NCBI GenBank assembly: GCA_965153455.1
Contig: OZ234499.1
Location: forward strand, 5,501,577 to 5,565,576
DNA length: 64,000 nucleotides
From: Sphagnum compactum
Taxonomy: Eukaryota; Bryophyta; Sphagnopsida; Sphagnales
Reading direction: 5' to 3'
Below the pieces are notes generated by a model, which was given only the letters and a program-made list of their open reading frames with translations, was not told the DNA's origin and did not search any database. A program made the translations under genes and the position numbers. Below are positions 23,390-37,079 of the stretch, piece after piece. Numbering within the stretch: position 1 is the stretch's first letter; each line of letters begins with the position of its first letter.

Positions 23390-26200
23390 ACACTAGAGGG
23401 TGGTGCAATTTTTCTGAGTCTGTTTCAGGTGCCATTGACTGCTCCTATATTCATGTCCATATCTTTCATTCAATTACAAGTGTCAAAGGGTACCCCCCTT
23501 TATGTTGCTCTCTGTGTATTTATGCATAGATAGATAGTCCTGGTTTATTCATTGTCATACATGTACTTTTGTTGCCCTAATTTTGTTATTATATGAGGAG
23601 CTGCTATTTTATTTTATTTTTTAATAAGAAGTCTGAGGGACATAATCCTTGTATTAAACTTATTATTCTACAAAAAGGAGCACAAAATAACTAGTGGGTT
23701 ATGTATTAAGTAGCAATGCATGAAAGAAAGAAGATCTTAAGAACTTTTGATCTAAAACCAGATATTCCAGCCCCATTGAAAGAAAAAAGCAATAATAAAT
23801 GAGAGCTTCCCCTTGTGGGGCTGCTCCGCTGGGCCTTATGCATTATATTTATCACAGCATATTATGATACCAAAATTGGTTTGGCTGGTAACAAGTGGGT
23901 GTCAAGGGGAGGAGGGGATATGGGGGGGCCTTGCATCTTTGATGGATATGGAATGGTTGATGGGGTAGTGGGTTTAATGGGTGTCAGGATTCTCTAATTT
24001 GGGTTGATTAGAGAGTAATAGAGGTAAGGGCTCAGATTTGTGGGGTTGGGTGGAATTGAATTTATAAGTGTGTGATGTGAGAAGTGAGAATTTAACATGT
24101 AGACTACTACTACTGTATTGAGTTAGAGGGGGTGAAAATGAACACCTCCCCCTTTCAATTGCATTGGCAACTAGGAGAGGGAACAACCTGCCACTGCCAC
24201 AACTTACTTACAAAACCTATAAGCTTTTGGCCAAGTTACCAAACTTTATGAAACTCGTTGATGACTTTCAAATCAGTGTTGTCGGGTTCTAGGCTTTAGC
24301 CACCAACTCTACATGTGTATTGTGCAACATCTTCAAACTCCCAATCAATTTTTTGGTGTAATTTGTCTCTGAGATTTGCAAGTAGATCTTGAAGTGAACA
24401 TGGAAAGAAAGCACTATAAATAAATTTTCGAATGTACTTGGAGGGTAGTGCCTTATATTTGTGAATATCATTCTTAGAAAAGAGGAGGGATTTTATGCAT
24501 ACTCTCCTCAAGAGTGACACACAAATTATGCCTACTGGTAGGTGTAACATCCCTCTGATCTTATTATGGAATAGGCATTAGAACAATTCCCCTTCCTATG
24601 CCTCATGACTACATACATGTGTTTTAGGTCATCATATTGTTTCCTCTCATGCTTTACAGTGGGTAAAGCTCACAGGTGAGAGACATTTCCCAGAATAATG
24701 CTGGCCAGACTTTTTCTGACCCTAGGCCCCTTGTTTTGGGATTGTTCCATCTTTTTGAGATAAAATGTGGGTGCAGTTCATTAGTCTTTATACACTAAAT
24801 AAGTGAATTCACTGCTTTCCCGCTAAGCTTGTTCATTGTGATGAGTAAATTCACTTACAATCCAATGAAATCACTTGGTATGCAGGGACACCTTTTGTTG
24901 TTGTAGTGAGCCTAAACCAAAAAACAAGAAGCTTGCAAAAATGAAAGCTTGTAATTAATTAATTTTTGCCTTCCATTTTACTTCTTCTTTTGGGTCTTCA
25001 TCATTTTGCAGGTTGACAGCCATTCTGGCCAACTATATACACAGAACAGATCTGGGCTTGCAAGTGACTGCTGCCATTAAAATCTGAAACCAAAGATGTG
25101 GAATTGCAACTTTCAGGTCTGGACATTTCTGCACATTATTAACCTTTATTATGTTCAATGTAAAATACATTTCTCCAGCTGCTAGGTGGTGTGATGTTTG
25201 ATCCAATTTCCTCTCTTTCAAACAAAGGACAATTTCAGTTAACCAATTTAAATGTCACCAATGTTTTGAGCTTCAATTGTGGTAGGTTGCATTCCCCATC
25301 ATACTACTTAGCCAGGCACATTCAACTAACAACCATAGTAGCCTACATTGGCAGCTTCAGCACAAATTTAAGTTTTTAGAAATGCTGAAATTTTGCAGTT
25401 TTTATTTTTCTCCCCAAAATTCCCTTTTTTTTCCCCAAAAACTTCCTTTTTTTTTAAAGAACCTGGTGAAATATTGAGAACATGGTGGAATATTGAGAAC
25501 CATTTGTATATTAGAGTTATCCCTGGTGTACCCCAAAACTGGGGCCCCAGTTTTGCTGAAGCTGGGGACGAAACGAGAAGTCAGGGTGAAAATTGTAGAC
25601 AGGGAGGGAGGACCAAAATAGTATTCTCTAAGTCCTCAGGGGAGTTTCAACCCCAGTTTTGGATTTGCTTTACGTGCTGCACCTTGACTGCTTTTCCTAT
25701 GTTTCATTTCATTCAATTGGAGCCATGTCAAAATAAGATCCTGCAAATCTTCTCTGAACCAATCCCCAGTTTCATGAAACGATACTCAATTTCCCTCGCT
25801 GGCTTTCCAGATACACTCAAAGCATTGGGGATGAAACAGGGATTAGAGGGTCAAACTAGGGCCTAAAGAGAAGGTGAATTTCCGCATATAAACTCTATTG
25901 TGTGTGATCATATTTTGAGTAATCTACAATTAGTGTATACCTAATTTGTATCCTTAGTTCAAAATTTTGTACCTTTGGGTAGTCTGATTGAGCTCTTGAT
26001 TTAGTGCAAAATAAAGCGGCTTATAATTATAGTGCATAACAGTCACTCACTTATTGAATCCGACTCATAACTGATCCTCTCAAAAATCTGGGTACTAAAA
26101 TCTCTTATAATAACTTCTGCTCCAACAGTTAACTGGGATAATACTAGTAGTTGTACAAGTTTTCAACTTCCGAATGCTAGAAGTGGTGCCCATAATTTAT
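23390..26200. other. Gene-free stretch
   Basis: No intact gene. An open reading stretch on the minus strand at about 24296-24550 (LPSKYIRKFIYSAFFPCSLQ) looks protein-like but matches no family I know. 25390-25866 (+) is open for 157 codons but repetitive, with a 20-bp palindrome AAAACTGGGGCCCCAGTTTT at 25535-25554; probably a decayed repeat. Confidence 0.4.
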
Positions 26201-26207
26201 GAAGGGA

Positions 26208-26690
26208 AATCCACTGGGGCTCAGTATGTGGCCCTGAACATTGGATGAAGAAAAGTCAAAACATATCAATCTGGCTCAGCAAAATGCATCTTTAAAACAG
26301 TTGCGCAGGCTCTCGTAAAAGGCATAGCAAACCTTAACACCTGCTGGTGGTTTGGCTACATAAGTTGATTTGATCTAGCTGGTTTGCTATTACTAGTCTC
26401 CCACCTATTTGCAGTCTCAGTTTTGTGGGTGGGGTTGGAAAAAAAGTAAATAACTCAACTTGTGATGTGAGAAATATGTTTGCAACAGTTGCGGAGGCTC
26501 ATAAAAGGCATAGCAAACCTTAACACCTGCTGGTGGTTTGGCCATAAGTTGATTTGGTCTAGGTGGTTTGCTATTACTAGTCTCCCACCTATTTGCAGTC
26601 TCAGTTTTGTGGGTGGGGTTGGAAAAAAAAGTAAATAACTGAACTTGTGATGTGAGAAATATGTTTGCAAGGTCACATTCGGAGGAGGAC
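26208..26690 (+). mobile_element. TIR (MITE-like) element, copy 1, with internal duplication
   Basis: The left end CCACTGGGGCTCAGTATGTG and inner phrase TTGGATGAAGAAAA match the two copies at 50.4 and 51.1 kb. The right end GGTCACATTC is a decayed inverted match. Two tandem copies of a 188-bp internal/right segment lie at 26301-26488 and 26489-26670 with only a few differences, so the duplication is younger than the insertion. Non-autonomous; no transposase. Confidence 0.75.
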
Positions 26691-27535
26691 TCTTGCAGAG
26701 TCACAGTAGAGTTCTAAGAGTAGATGAAGTAGAGCCTTCAACAAATGTGGAAATGGATTTGGACCTTTACATTTACACAGGACATTTTTTTGGTGTCTGC
26801 AAAGCCCAGTGAAAGAAAATGACTATTTCTCATTGGACCAGCAGTAACATTTACTAAATAGTCTTTCAATTTTTACTATCATGAATGAACAAATTTTGCA
26901 CGATTTTTATTAGTAAATTGTAAAATATTAAATTTATGATAGAAACATTTTTTTTTGTGTTGCATTCAGGTTCCACGCTTAACCACGATAGGTAACAATG
27001 TACCAAACATCACCATGCATCTATTTATCTAGTAGTTGCCAATTGCTTTACCTACATACCTATCTCCCTTTACATTCCTTACCCACTTACCTCTTACCCA
27101 TTTACATAGATAGTTACCTAGGTAGTGTGAGGGAGAAGTAGGATGGCTTTATAGAATGGATTACCAAGATGAATTAACCCTGATAACTTAGTTGAAGTCC
27201 ATCCACAACCGACCCATAAGTCATAACAGAATGTTAGAGGCTATTTAAAATGTTTAATTAATACGTAATCAACACTTAACAAATGCAGCATCAAGTGACT
27301 AATCAATACTTAAAAATTCTATAGGATTGTGAAGGCCACATCCCTAGGTAGTAAGTAGTAGGTAGTAGCCCCATGGCCAAGGTACATGGCCATGAAACTT
27401 GAACTGTTTGAAAATGTGACCTTCATACCTATTAAAAACTTAGCTCTAAATTCATAGAGGAGACTCCTCATGATTAAATTTCAAAGATTAATTCTAAAAT
27501 TGTTACTTTGTAGTTGGGCTTGCCTTGGTAGGCAA

Positions 27536-27844
27536 GGATGTTGTGTTCAGATTCATTATAGAGTATAGTAGCTTCAAGGGATTTTTATAGGCCCCTAGGT
27601 TACTAGTAGTAGTAGGTCTGTTTTTTTATACGAGGATTTTTAAAAGATGATATTTTGGCTTGTGTTGAAACTTGAGATTAGTTTATATAGAGTTATCTTG
27701 AAGCATTTTGGTTTCTTTTAGTGGAATTTTTTGAAGATTATATTTTTGCATGGTGAAATGTTTGAATTTTCATAATTCTTCTTTTGCCTTAAAGATACTT
27801 TTTAAAGTAAAATTACAAGGGCACAGTGTGACACACACCTTGTT
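27536..27844. repeat. Dispersed repeat family A, copy 1
   Basis: Nearly collinear with 38911-39236: shared phrases include TTCATTATAGAGTATAGTAG, TTTTGGCTTGTGTTGAAACT, TATATTTTTGCATGG and the end AGTGTGACACACC. Both copies have the same orientation. There is no coding capacity. Confidence 0.85.
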
Positions 27845-27849
27845 ACGTA

Positions 27850-29240
27850 GAGGGTTTAGGGTTTACGTAGAGGGTCGATCCCACATATAAATTGACATAA
27901 TGTTAGTTTCTATAGGCTGTATATGTAATTGGGTGGGTGGGATAATAGTATATACTACCATAGTACCTGGGCTGGGTTTGGGCAATGTGCCTAATCATTT
28001 ATTTATTTTCATTTACTTTCAATAGTAACAATAATAAGATTTTAAAAATAGGCACCTATATTAAATAAGGAAACAAGTGTGCTTGAGAGTTTTTCTTTCA
28101 GATTTTTGGCATGGCAGGTAGGTATTTTTCAGAATTTTCAGCAAATTCAAACATAATTAATAAGTGCATATCCAGCCTAAGTACTAGGCTATATACATTC
28201 CAACTGCCAAGTGGTTGTGTTAATTGGAAACCAACAGTCATAAGAAAGAAAGAGATTTTATACTCCATTCTTGTGATTGTGTGCATATTTGAATAAATGT
28301 GTTGTAAAGTTACATTTTGATCTCACCTTTGCAATACATGTGACCTTTGAAAATGTCACTACAAGAAATTTTGGAATTATATCATTGAAATATATGCCAG
28401 TATAAGTGTTAGAGAACTCATCACAATTAAGGGAAAATTTAAATAAGTAAGTAGGAATATACATATATTTATAAAAACATACACACATGGAATGTAAGAA
28501 TTCTTAGAGGAAAATAAAGATGAAGATTAAAATAAATAGTTACCCTGAAAGAATCGGGTAGAAAGATGGTTCATTATTGATTTACTTATATTGCTTTATA
28601 TGTAAGATTTACTAAACCCCTCAAAACCAAACATGTGATGGCTCAAACAGCTATCCTCCAAGGAGGTAGGAAAATTGGCATTGACAAATTAACAATAGAA
28701 TTTGTGAGAAAATAAAAGGTTATCAATTTAGCAAACAATATATCTATTTCATAATTCAGCTAGCTAGAAAGTGCAATTTGGGTCTATTTCAAAAGTTCAA
28801 ACTTCACTCCATTAAGGATACTATAAACATTTAAGAAAAAAATTCCAAACCTTCAATGGGCCATGGTTGATGTCCATCAAGAAATAGAGACCTGAAAATA
28901 GGATGTCCCAAATGACTTCCCATGATGAAGGTCATCTCAAATGATATGCCATGATGTCATTTTCCCTTCTTGCTACTTTTCTTTTAAAATGTTGATTGTT
29001 TATGCAAAGGTGTTAGAGGGAAATTTTGTTTCCACACCAAGCAAATCACATGCATATGAGGCAACAAGGATTTCGATGTCCAAAAAACTATGATGATAAG
29101 AACCAAGATGAAATTTGAAATGCATACTTGTTTATGAAAGTTTTTTTCTCCAAAACAAGACGAATAAAAAAATAGGAGAACTAGGGAAAAAGGATTTTTA
29201 AAACTTGAAGCTTGCAAGAATGAAGTAGATTGCAATATAA
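27850..29240. other. Gene-free stretch upstream of the methyltransferase gene
   Basis: AT-rich. A short duplicate TACGTAGAGGGT at about 27846-27880 is present. No gene seen; the last few hundred bases should hold the promoter of the gene starting at 29242, but I see no clear TATA box. Confidence 0.4.
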
Positions 29241-29241
29241 T

Positions 29242-32131
29242 ATGGCACCAAAGAAAAAAGGAGCAAGAGAGAAGGGGAAACCACAAGGAAAAGGAACAAA
29301 ATCTGGGAAGCAAAGTCATGTGTTGGCTTATGGAGATGATGCTTATTGGAACAACAGGTACACTACAAACCCCATAGTGTTTGATTGGTATCAAAAATAT
29401 GAAGGAGTGAAAGCTTTCATCAACATGTACATTCCCAAGGCGACTCGGGTCCTTGTGATTGGATGTGGCAATTCAAGTGTGTGCCTTATACCTTCATTTC
29501 TTTTGTGCTAACTTTTATAGATGTTGAAATTATATTCCTATCTTATCACTTGTTGAGGAACAAAAATGCTCTTTCACAAATGCCTCTATTGAAATCCTTG
29601 AAGACAAGGATGATATGACATTTAACCCTTGACCTCATCAAGGCATTGGAGCAAAATCAACATGTCATATATCACCACCATATGCCTAAGCATAACCCTA
29701 ACACATTTTTCACAATTTTCACATTCAAGTGAAATCCCTTTGAAAATAGTGCAATTCTTCAAACCTTCAAACCTCATTTTAACAAGAAAAAATTCCCTTT
29801 TTTTTCCCCTTCTTTTGTACTTGTTTTACCTTCATAGATTGCAAGTTCAAAAAATGGCAACTAAGATACATGGAATAAAGTAACATGGAACTAAGTTATT
29901 TGTTCACATTGTAGGTTTATTCTTGGGCATTTTGCAGCTATGTCAGAGGAGATGGTACATGATGGTTATAGTGAAGTGGTCAACATAGACATATCCTCTA
30001 TTGTCTTGGAATTCATGGTCGCAAAATACAAGGGTGTCAAAGAAATGGCTTGTATGGCCTTTGATGTTTTGACTTCCTACATACTTCAAGAAAATAAGGG
30101 TCTTGTCCTTGTATTGATAATAATTTCAATTATAAATATATTGATATAATTTGAACACATTCAAGTTTATTTGACCCAAGGGTGCAAACATAATAACTTG
30201 AGCCAAAAGACATATAACAATCGTGTTCATGTTGGAATCATTTGCTTTTAAAATTTGTAAAATGTAAAGTTGGTTTGCGTCGGTAATTTATGTCATCTAA
30301 AGGAATTTGTTGAGAAACTTGAGGTTGGATGTGACAGTCTCTCGCATGGATGTTCGAGAAATGAAAAATTTAAAGGAGCTAACAATTGATCATGTAATTG
30401 ATAAAGGTATTAGTCTCTAAATCTTGAAAAACAAGCCAAAACAATTAGATTTAATGTCATCCAAATTATATTTCATTGAAAAGGATTCAAAATGAACATT
30501 ATACAAATTGTTATTGATTAAGTGACTTTCGAGGGTGTCACAGGGCTATTTGATTCATTCATGGTAAGCTACACCATTATATTTTTGTTTTGATTTGGAA
30601 ACAATGTTTGTCAAATTTTTAATTTGTTTTGTAATAATCAAATATGTATTGAAAGTTGATTGGACAATCACCAAACTCTTTATTATTTTCCATCTTGCAT
30701 GTAAAATTTTGTTTTCGTTAAGCCTACATATTGTTTGTCGATGTGGAACAATGTTTATAAAGTTCATTACACTTTCAACATTGGCAAATCATATCCTTAT
30801 ATTAGTTTTGTGCACTAAAAACTCATTAAATTATTGGCTTCTATTAGTGTGGAATTGATGCACCCACAAATGTACAACTAATGTTGACGGAGGTTCGCAG
30901 GTCTTTACCCTTTTTAGTTCATTAATTTTCATTGTGCTAATGATGTATTACATAGATGCCATCATGGAATATTTACAACTTCAATTTATTTGAACCTTGG
31001 TTTCATGATGTTTAGAATTGGAATTGGTAGATAATCAATTGTTCAACAAAAAAAATCACAAACTAAATGTTATATATATTGAGATAATTTATTGTAACAT
31101 CCTTGTGTGGGTGTGTCTACTAATAGAGTGATGAAACCAAAGGGTGTATACATATTGGTAATGGTTTTATCATTTTTTCTCCTTAATTAATTAATTAATT
31201 AATTTATCCACAATGAAATCATCCAATTCATATTTGTATTAAAACTTGTCAAACTACGAACTATTGATGTGAGTTCTTGAAATTGTTGATGCATCCATAA
31301 CAAGTGATGTTCAAATTTGATTATATTATTTCACCAAACATTTGTGGTATTTCAATAGCAATGAGATGTGATGTGTGCAAAAATAGATAACATACGGTGA
31401 TCCTCGAGTGCGCCTACCTTACTTGAAGACGTTAGAATTTCAATGGGAGATTACTTTATATGTGATACGTAAGTCCATCATGCACATATTCACCATGTCA
31501 TTTCATCCAACAACAATGGACGACATAAAACAATCCAATTACATCACATCATATTGTAGTCAAGAAACAAAAAGAATATATAAAGTGCCATCACGTTTGA
31601 TAATTCATTAAAAATTTATCAATAAATTTGATTATCCCCAACATTTGAAAGCATGCAATGTTTTCAACTTGATTGCATGATTACCTTATTTTGCCACACA
31701 ACCATTTGGAACTTATTTGGGCGGGTTAGGAAGGGTTTTATCATGTTGCATTATTTTTTCTTTCCTTTGTTGTGAAATTTGTCTTAAAGGCTAGCTTGCA
31801 CAATGGTGGTACCCTTTGGTTTCCTTCCAAATATATAACATGTGACCCAATTTGATCTTTAAAATTGATCATAACATCCACCAACTCGAACTTTAAGATT
31901 TTTTTCATTGTCTTTTGGAAAATTCATAACGAGGGTGTTGTTCTCATGTGGATGGTGGTTGTAGCAAGGCCTAGTTCAACAAAAGCCACTGAACCTAGTT
32001 CTAGAATTTTCACCGATCCAGTTTATGTTTGTGAAGATAACACACTTGGGCCCCAATTCAACCTTGATGATTTTGATTGGCATTACGTTTATGTTTGTAC
32101 CAAGGTACATCAAGGTTGTTCATTCAACTAA
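29242..32131 (+). CDS. METTL13/EEF1AKMT4-like SAM methyltransferase, eight exons
   Basis: Class I SAM-dependent methyltransferase of the group holding animal EEF1A lysine methyltransferases and plant At4g34360-type proteins; the protein substrate in plants is not known to me. Exons: 29242-29476, 29938-30033, 30338-30406, 30544-30563, 30848-30900, 31127-31157, 31387-31468, 31965-32131. All introns are GT-AG, phases agree, and the CDS is 753 nt (250 aa) without a stop. Motifs in order: YWNNRYTTNPIVFDWYQKY (35-53), SAM motif I VLVIGCGNS (70-78), MSEEMVHDGYSEVVNIDISS, MDVREM, DHVIDKG then LFDSFM, LMLTEVRRVMKPKGVYILIT, YGDPRVRLPYLK, and the family tail WHYVYVCTK. Exons 4 and 6 are only 20 and 31 nt. 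The N terminus is Lys-rich. The MDVREM region is shorter than usual by about four residues. The last base of exon 1 is A, a weak donor context, so reduced splicing or early decay is possible. Confidence 0.85.
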
Positions 32132-35100
32132 TTATTATGATCATTTTAAATTGAACAACCAATCCTACAAACATAGGATCAAAAGCTTAAAACAAAAATT
32201 GCTTTGAATTTTAATATTTTGAATTATTGATTATGGACCACACGAATTTGTTGATTAAGAATGGAGAACTAATCATGCCCCTTTTCTTAATGAAACATTC
32301 AAAAACAATGTCACAAGATTCTTTCTTTAAAAAAATGTAATATTGATTTTGACCTATATTTTCATAGGAACTTCCTACAACAAAGGAATTACCTACAAAA
32401 AAGGGTGATGCAAAGGGGAAAGGAAAGAAGAAGTAATTACTTACATCTTGAAAGGTAATGACATAGGACCATCCCAAATTTCAAGAACTAGCAATGACTT
32501 TTCAATGACCAACTATATACCCACAACAAATTTCAAATTTTGACAACATCCATTTTGACAAAAATGATGAAATGGAGTCCCCTCATATCATGTACCAAGA
32601 CTTAAGTTCCAAAACTAAATTGCACACAAGGCTAAATGTTCCAAATAAATAGCCAACCATTGCTTCCTAATCACAATGTCCCACCTAATTGTTGGGATGT
32701 GTGTTGTTATGTTCAAATTTTATGACCAAATGAATGACATTACATTTTTCACAATTCTTTGCACCATACTATGTAATTTAGTACTTGAAGGTGAAATAAA
32801 GCACCCCATGAACTTTGCATGTATCATTGATGAACAATAAAGTTTTATTAAGTGACAATTTTATATTAATAGTTTATTATTAGTGCACAAATCCTCTTCA
32901 TGCATAGAATTTGCAAACTAATCAATTTATGAAATAGAAACACATGAATTTGGATGTAACATAAAATGCCAAATGGTTTCATAAGTAAAATTTAGGCATA
33001 TTTGGTCATGGACATTTTTTGTAATGACATCAAGCAAAAATGATTCCTTTGAACATGTTATCTAATGGACTAGCTCTATTTTATAAGTGAATAAAATAGG
33101 GTTATTTTACATCACCATTCTTATATTGATCCCTATGAACAATTAGCTTGTAGAAAGTTGGTTGGAATGCTTACATGTTTTGTGTGCAATTTAAACCATG
33201 CAAAAAACTCTTGCAATTTAGTTCTATTATGGGTGACCTCTTCTTGTGGGAAAGCTCTTAATATTAAATATGTTGGTTCTTTCTTTGTTGTCCATAGATT
33301 TATTCATAATTTTTCAAACTTTACACCTTAAAAAATAAATGGAGATGTAAATTCTTATTTCCATTTGCAAAGCCAAAAAAAATGTAAATTGAACAAGAAA
33401 TGGAAGTCAACCTTTGCAATACCTTTCAACAATTAAATATTGTGATTGTTGTTATCGTGTTATTAACTCATGTTAAATTATGTTCAACATACAACTACAA
33501 AAAACATCTTTTGGATGAACAAAACTCTTTTGCTTTACCAATTGTAATTATTGATGGTAACACATGACACACCCCTAGGTTTGTCAAGGGGTATTGGGGG
33601 TAAAGAACCTACCAATTCCCAATTTCATAATGCAATGCAAACTTAAAGTGTGCTCCCTATTTATTTTGAATAAAGAGGATGTGGGAACTTCAAAATGAGA
33701 TTAAGATTAATTCAATATGTTAAGTTCAAGATGAAATTAATCTTCAATTTTTATTTTTTAAAAATGGTTAATACAAATTGGAGCCTAAATGGTGTTTGAA
33801 AAACCACATGCAACCCACATTCAAATTTCATAAGATGCACCACAATCCAAACTTGGGAGGAATCACCACTTTCCTCCCCTAATTTGGACAAGGTTTGATT
33901 TCCTACACCTTGTTCCAAAGATTTGTGACGTTGTGAGACTCCAACTCTCAAAATGAGAACCCACTTTAAAATGCCGGGATTCACTTTTACATAGTTTTGC
34001 ACACATGTGAAAGTGTGTTTGAGTCTTGTGACATTCTTCTTGCCTACTCCTTTTGTTATGTTTTAACATCGGTCACAAACCAATGCTAGGTTTGTGACAC
34101 ATAATATGTTTGAGTAAACAAGATTCTTTTCAAACACCAACCCATACATGTGTATTAACAAAACCGGATTCAAAACCTTCAAACGCCAAGGAAGGAAAAA
34201 AAATGAGCATGTATCTATTGACAAAATTAGATTTGAAAACCATCAGTTACACAAATGAAAATCCCCATTAAACTTGAAAAAATATTATGAAAATATGTGC
34301 AATTGCAAATAATAACCTAGAATGTTACATTAATAATGCTACATTAGTCATTGATTTTCATAATTTTTCATTTGAACATGTGTCAAAGCAATATAAAAAG
34401 TTGCAATGACTTTCTTGAATTACAATATCCTCATATTCAATGGTAATTTATCCATTTTCATTTTGAACTGAATTCCAATGTCCTTGAATTGTAACAATTG
34501 CACATTGGGCACAAAGTGCACTCTCAAATCTGAACTAAATATCTCAAAACATACATGCACTCAAAACAAGAAGACCATACAATACTAGTTTGGACAATTT
34601 GATGACATGACACCAAAGTGAACAAGTTATTTTAGAGCATAATCATTCAAAATAAAATCACATGACACTATAGTGGACAAGTTGTTTTAAAGCATACCTA
34701 CTCAAAACAATAAGATCACAAGACATTAAACAAAACAATAGGATGACATAAAGCCATATTGAACAAGTTGATTTATTGACTAATTGATTAATTAAAATTA
34801 TGAGTAATTCAATAGAACTATGATTTGATTAATTGAAATTGTGATTGATTGACTAACTTGAACTAATAAAAATTGATTATTCTAATATTTTCAACACACA
34901 AAAACCAACACAAATACCCAAAGTAAAAATGTTCGGATAGTTGCTTGAATAATGGCAATAGAAACACAAAGACACAAAACACCATGTGAAACTAACAAAC
35001 AAATTGAATAGCTAAATGCCCACAACATGAGAATCCCTACATAAATAGCCCAAAAGAAAATGCAAATGAACAAGTTTCTAAATACAAAGATTGCCTAAAA

Positions 35101-36200
35101 TCATTAATGCAAAGGCACAATAGAAAAAATCACCAAATTGCATCAATACTTCCTTCTCCCATTGCCTTTTGCATGAAAGAATGCAATGTTCACTTTCTTT
35201 ATGCAACACACATTCAAGTGCTCCCTCTAGCCCTAACCTTCAATCATCCTAATGCAAATTACAAGAAATGCCATCGTGACCCATTTCATGGGCTTCAAAA
35301 AAAGTCATGAAGCCCATTTAAACATCAACATTGCTTCAATATGGGCAAACAAAGGCTTAGTCAAGTGTTTTTTTTTGTTTTTTTTTTCCCAATCATGGCC
35401 CATTAATCAAGGCATCACATACTTGTATCCATCCCCTTACATATATTCACCATGTACCCACATATCTACCCAACATTGCTTCAATGTTCAAATCAATGTT
35501 GTGTGTGTATATGGTTTTAGGCATACCGCCCATATAAGTGTAAATAACAAACTTTTTAAACCTCGTAAATGTAAAATTTTTCATTCACACTAATGTAAAT
35601 GTAAATGCCTAACCTTGGATGTGTAAATGTAAAACGTTGTAACTCTATTTTAAACTGTGTAAAACCATATAAGTGTAATTGTAAATGATTTACATTTCCC
35701 AACATGAAAATCCATGCAATTTTTTAATTTATTTTTGATGCTAAAAATGTCAACATGGATGCCAATGAATAAAGCAACCCCAAAGGTTTCATAAATTTTT
35801 GGTGATGGGCTAAATGAAAGTGGCCCATTGCCAACATTTTTTTTGGGGAGCTTTGGAATGCACCACAACTAATTTAATTAATTACTATGAATGAGAAAAT
35901 AGGTACCCAAGCTCTTGTAAAAGCCTAGGTCAAAAATGGTTATGAACAAGGTTAGGAATGGAAATTAAACTCAAGAAATGAGATGAGGCAACATACACCC
36001 AATGTGCACTCAAGATATTCCCCCAAGAACCCAAGTTTGGGACAAGCATTTCCATACTACCTTATTGGTAACAAAAGCTTCTATTTGAGAACATTAAAAA
36101 AGATTGAATTTATTATGATGGGCCAATCAAAATGGTTCATTGAAAAACAAAATAAGAAGAAAACATTGAGCTTTGGAATGCATGCACAACTAATTAATAT
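32132..36200. other. AT-rich gene-free stretch
   Basis: Only short, biased ORFs. Weak internal repetition occurs at 34750-34880 (GATTAATTGAAATTATG-like words) and 35570-35700 (GTAAATGTAAA-like words). No protein family or element ends recognised. Confidence 0.45.
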
Positions 36201-36205
36201 GGAGT

Positions 36206-36399
36206 GCAAATAGGTATAGTTACTAAAGGTACATAATATGTAGATTTACACCTTATCAAAAATATTTACACAAGTTCATGTAAATGCAATTGAATTTTTT
36301 TTGCAAATAGGTATAGTTGTTGAGGGTACATAATATATACACTTACATTGTGTCAAAAATATTTTCACAAGGTCATGTAAGTGTAATTGAAATATTTTT
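36206..36399. repeat. Tandem duplication, 97-bp unit
   Basis: Two copies begin GCAAATAGGTATAGTT at 36206 and 36303 and continue through matching ACATAATAT, ACACTT/ACACC and TCAAAAATATTT phrases. Divergence is moderate. Confidence 0.75.
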
Positions 36400-36975
36400 A
36401 CACTTCCCCATGATATAAGTCTTAAACAATTTATTTGCACAACGATATGTTTTTACACTTACTTGATTTTACATAGTGGATACATGTGTATTCACACAAC
36501 ACTAGTTCAAACCTTCCTTTTGTTAATTGCAACAAAAAAAAAAGAAAAAAAAACCCTAGGATACCTAATGTATAAGTTCATTATTCTTTTTTTCCTTGTT
36601 TTTTTCTTTTTTGGTTGGCACAAATGAAACAAATTTCATTGCAAAGAAAGAAACACAAAAGAGATGTTTTTGTTTTGCTTTTTTTTATAATGCGAACATT
36701 TTAAAACTTTGTCACTGCAAAAGAACGCTGGATTTCATTAGACAGCAAGACATGAATGTACAATATGTTTCAAACCCCTGAAGGATGATGTAGCCTGTTG
36801 AGTACCATGCTTGCATCTGCACACGCATTTTGGCGTATAGTTCTGTAGTATGGGCTGCAATTGAAGTGAATTCTGACGCTCGAACTGGAACTCATAAAGA
36901 GTGCGAAGAACTGGTATAAGATTTTTTTAATGTATGTGGAGGGTGCCTTACCCTAGTTAATACTTTTGCTGCAAC

Positions 36976-37079
36976 AGAAGAGGAGGCATCTTAGACCTTG
37001 AGGTAGAATTTAGGGTTTAGCGTTCAGACCTAAGGTCTAAGGTGCCTCTTCTTCTGAACCCTAAACCCTAAATTCTACC
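36976..37079. repeat. Interlocked inverted repeats X-Y-X'-Y'
   Basis: X (36976-36999) pairs with X' (37032-37055; 22 of 24 bases) and Y (37002-37028) pairs with Y' (37053-37079; 26 of 27). The two stems cross, so they cannot both form as a simple hairpin. Y contains the telomere-like TTTAGGGTTTAG. It adjoins a less AT-rich block (37.08-37.62 kb) with two short ORFs of no known family. Confidence 0.85.

Noticed and set aside
25393-25866. 157-codon plus-strand ORF
   Set aside because: Starts in poly-T/Phe-rich sequence, carries a palindrome and repeated CCCAGTTTT words, and matches no family; treated as repeat remnant.
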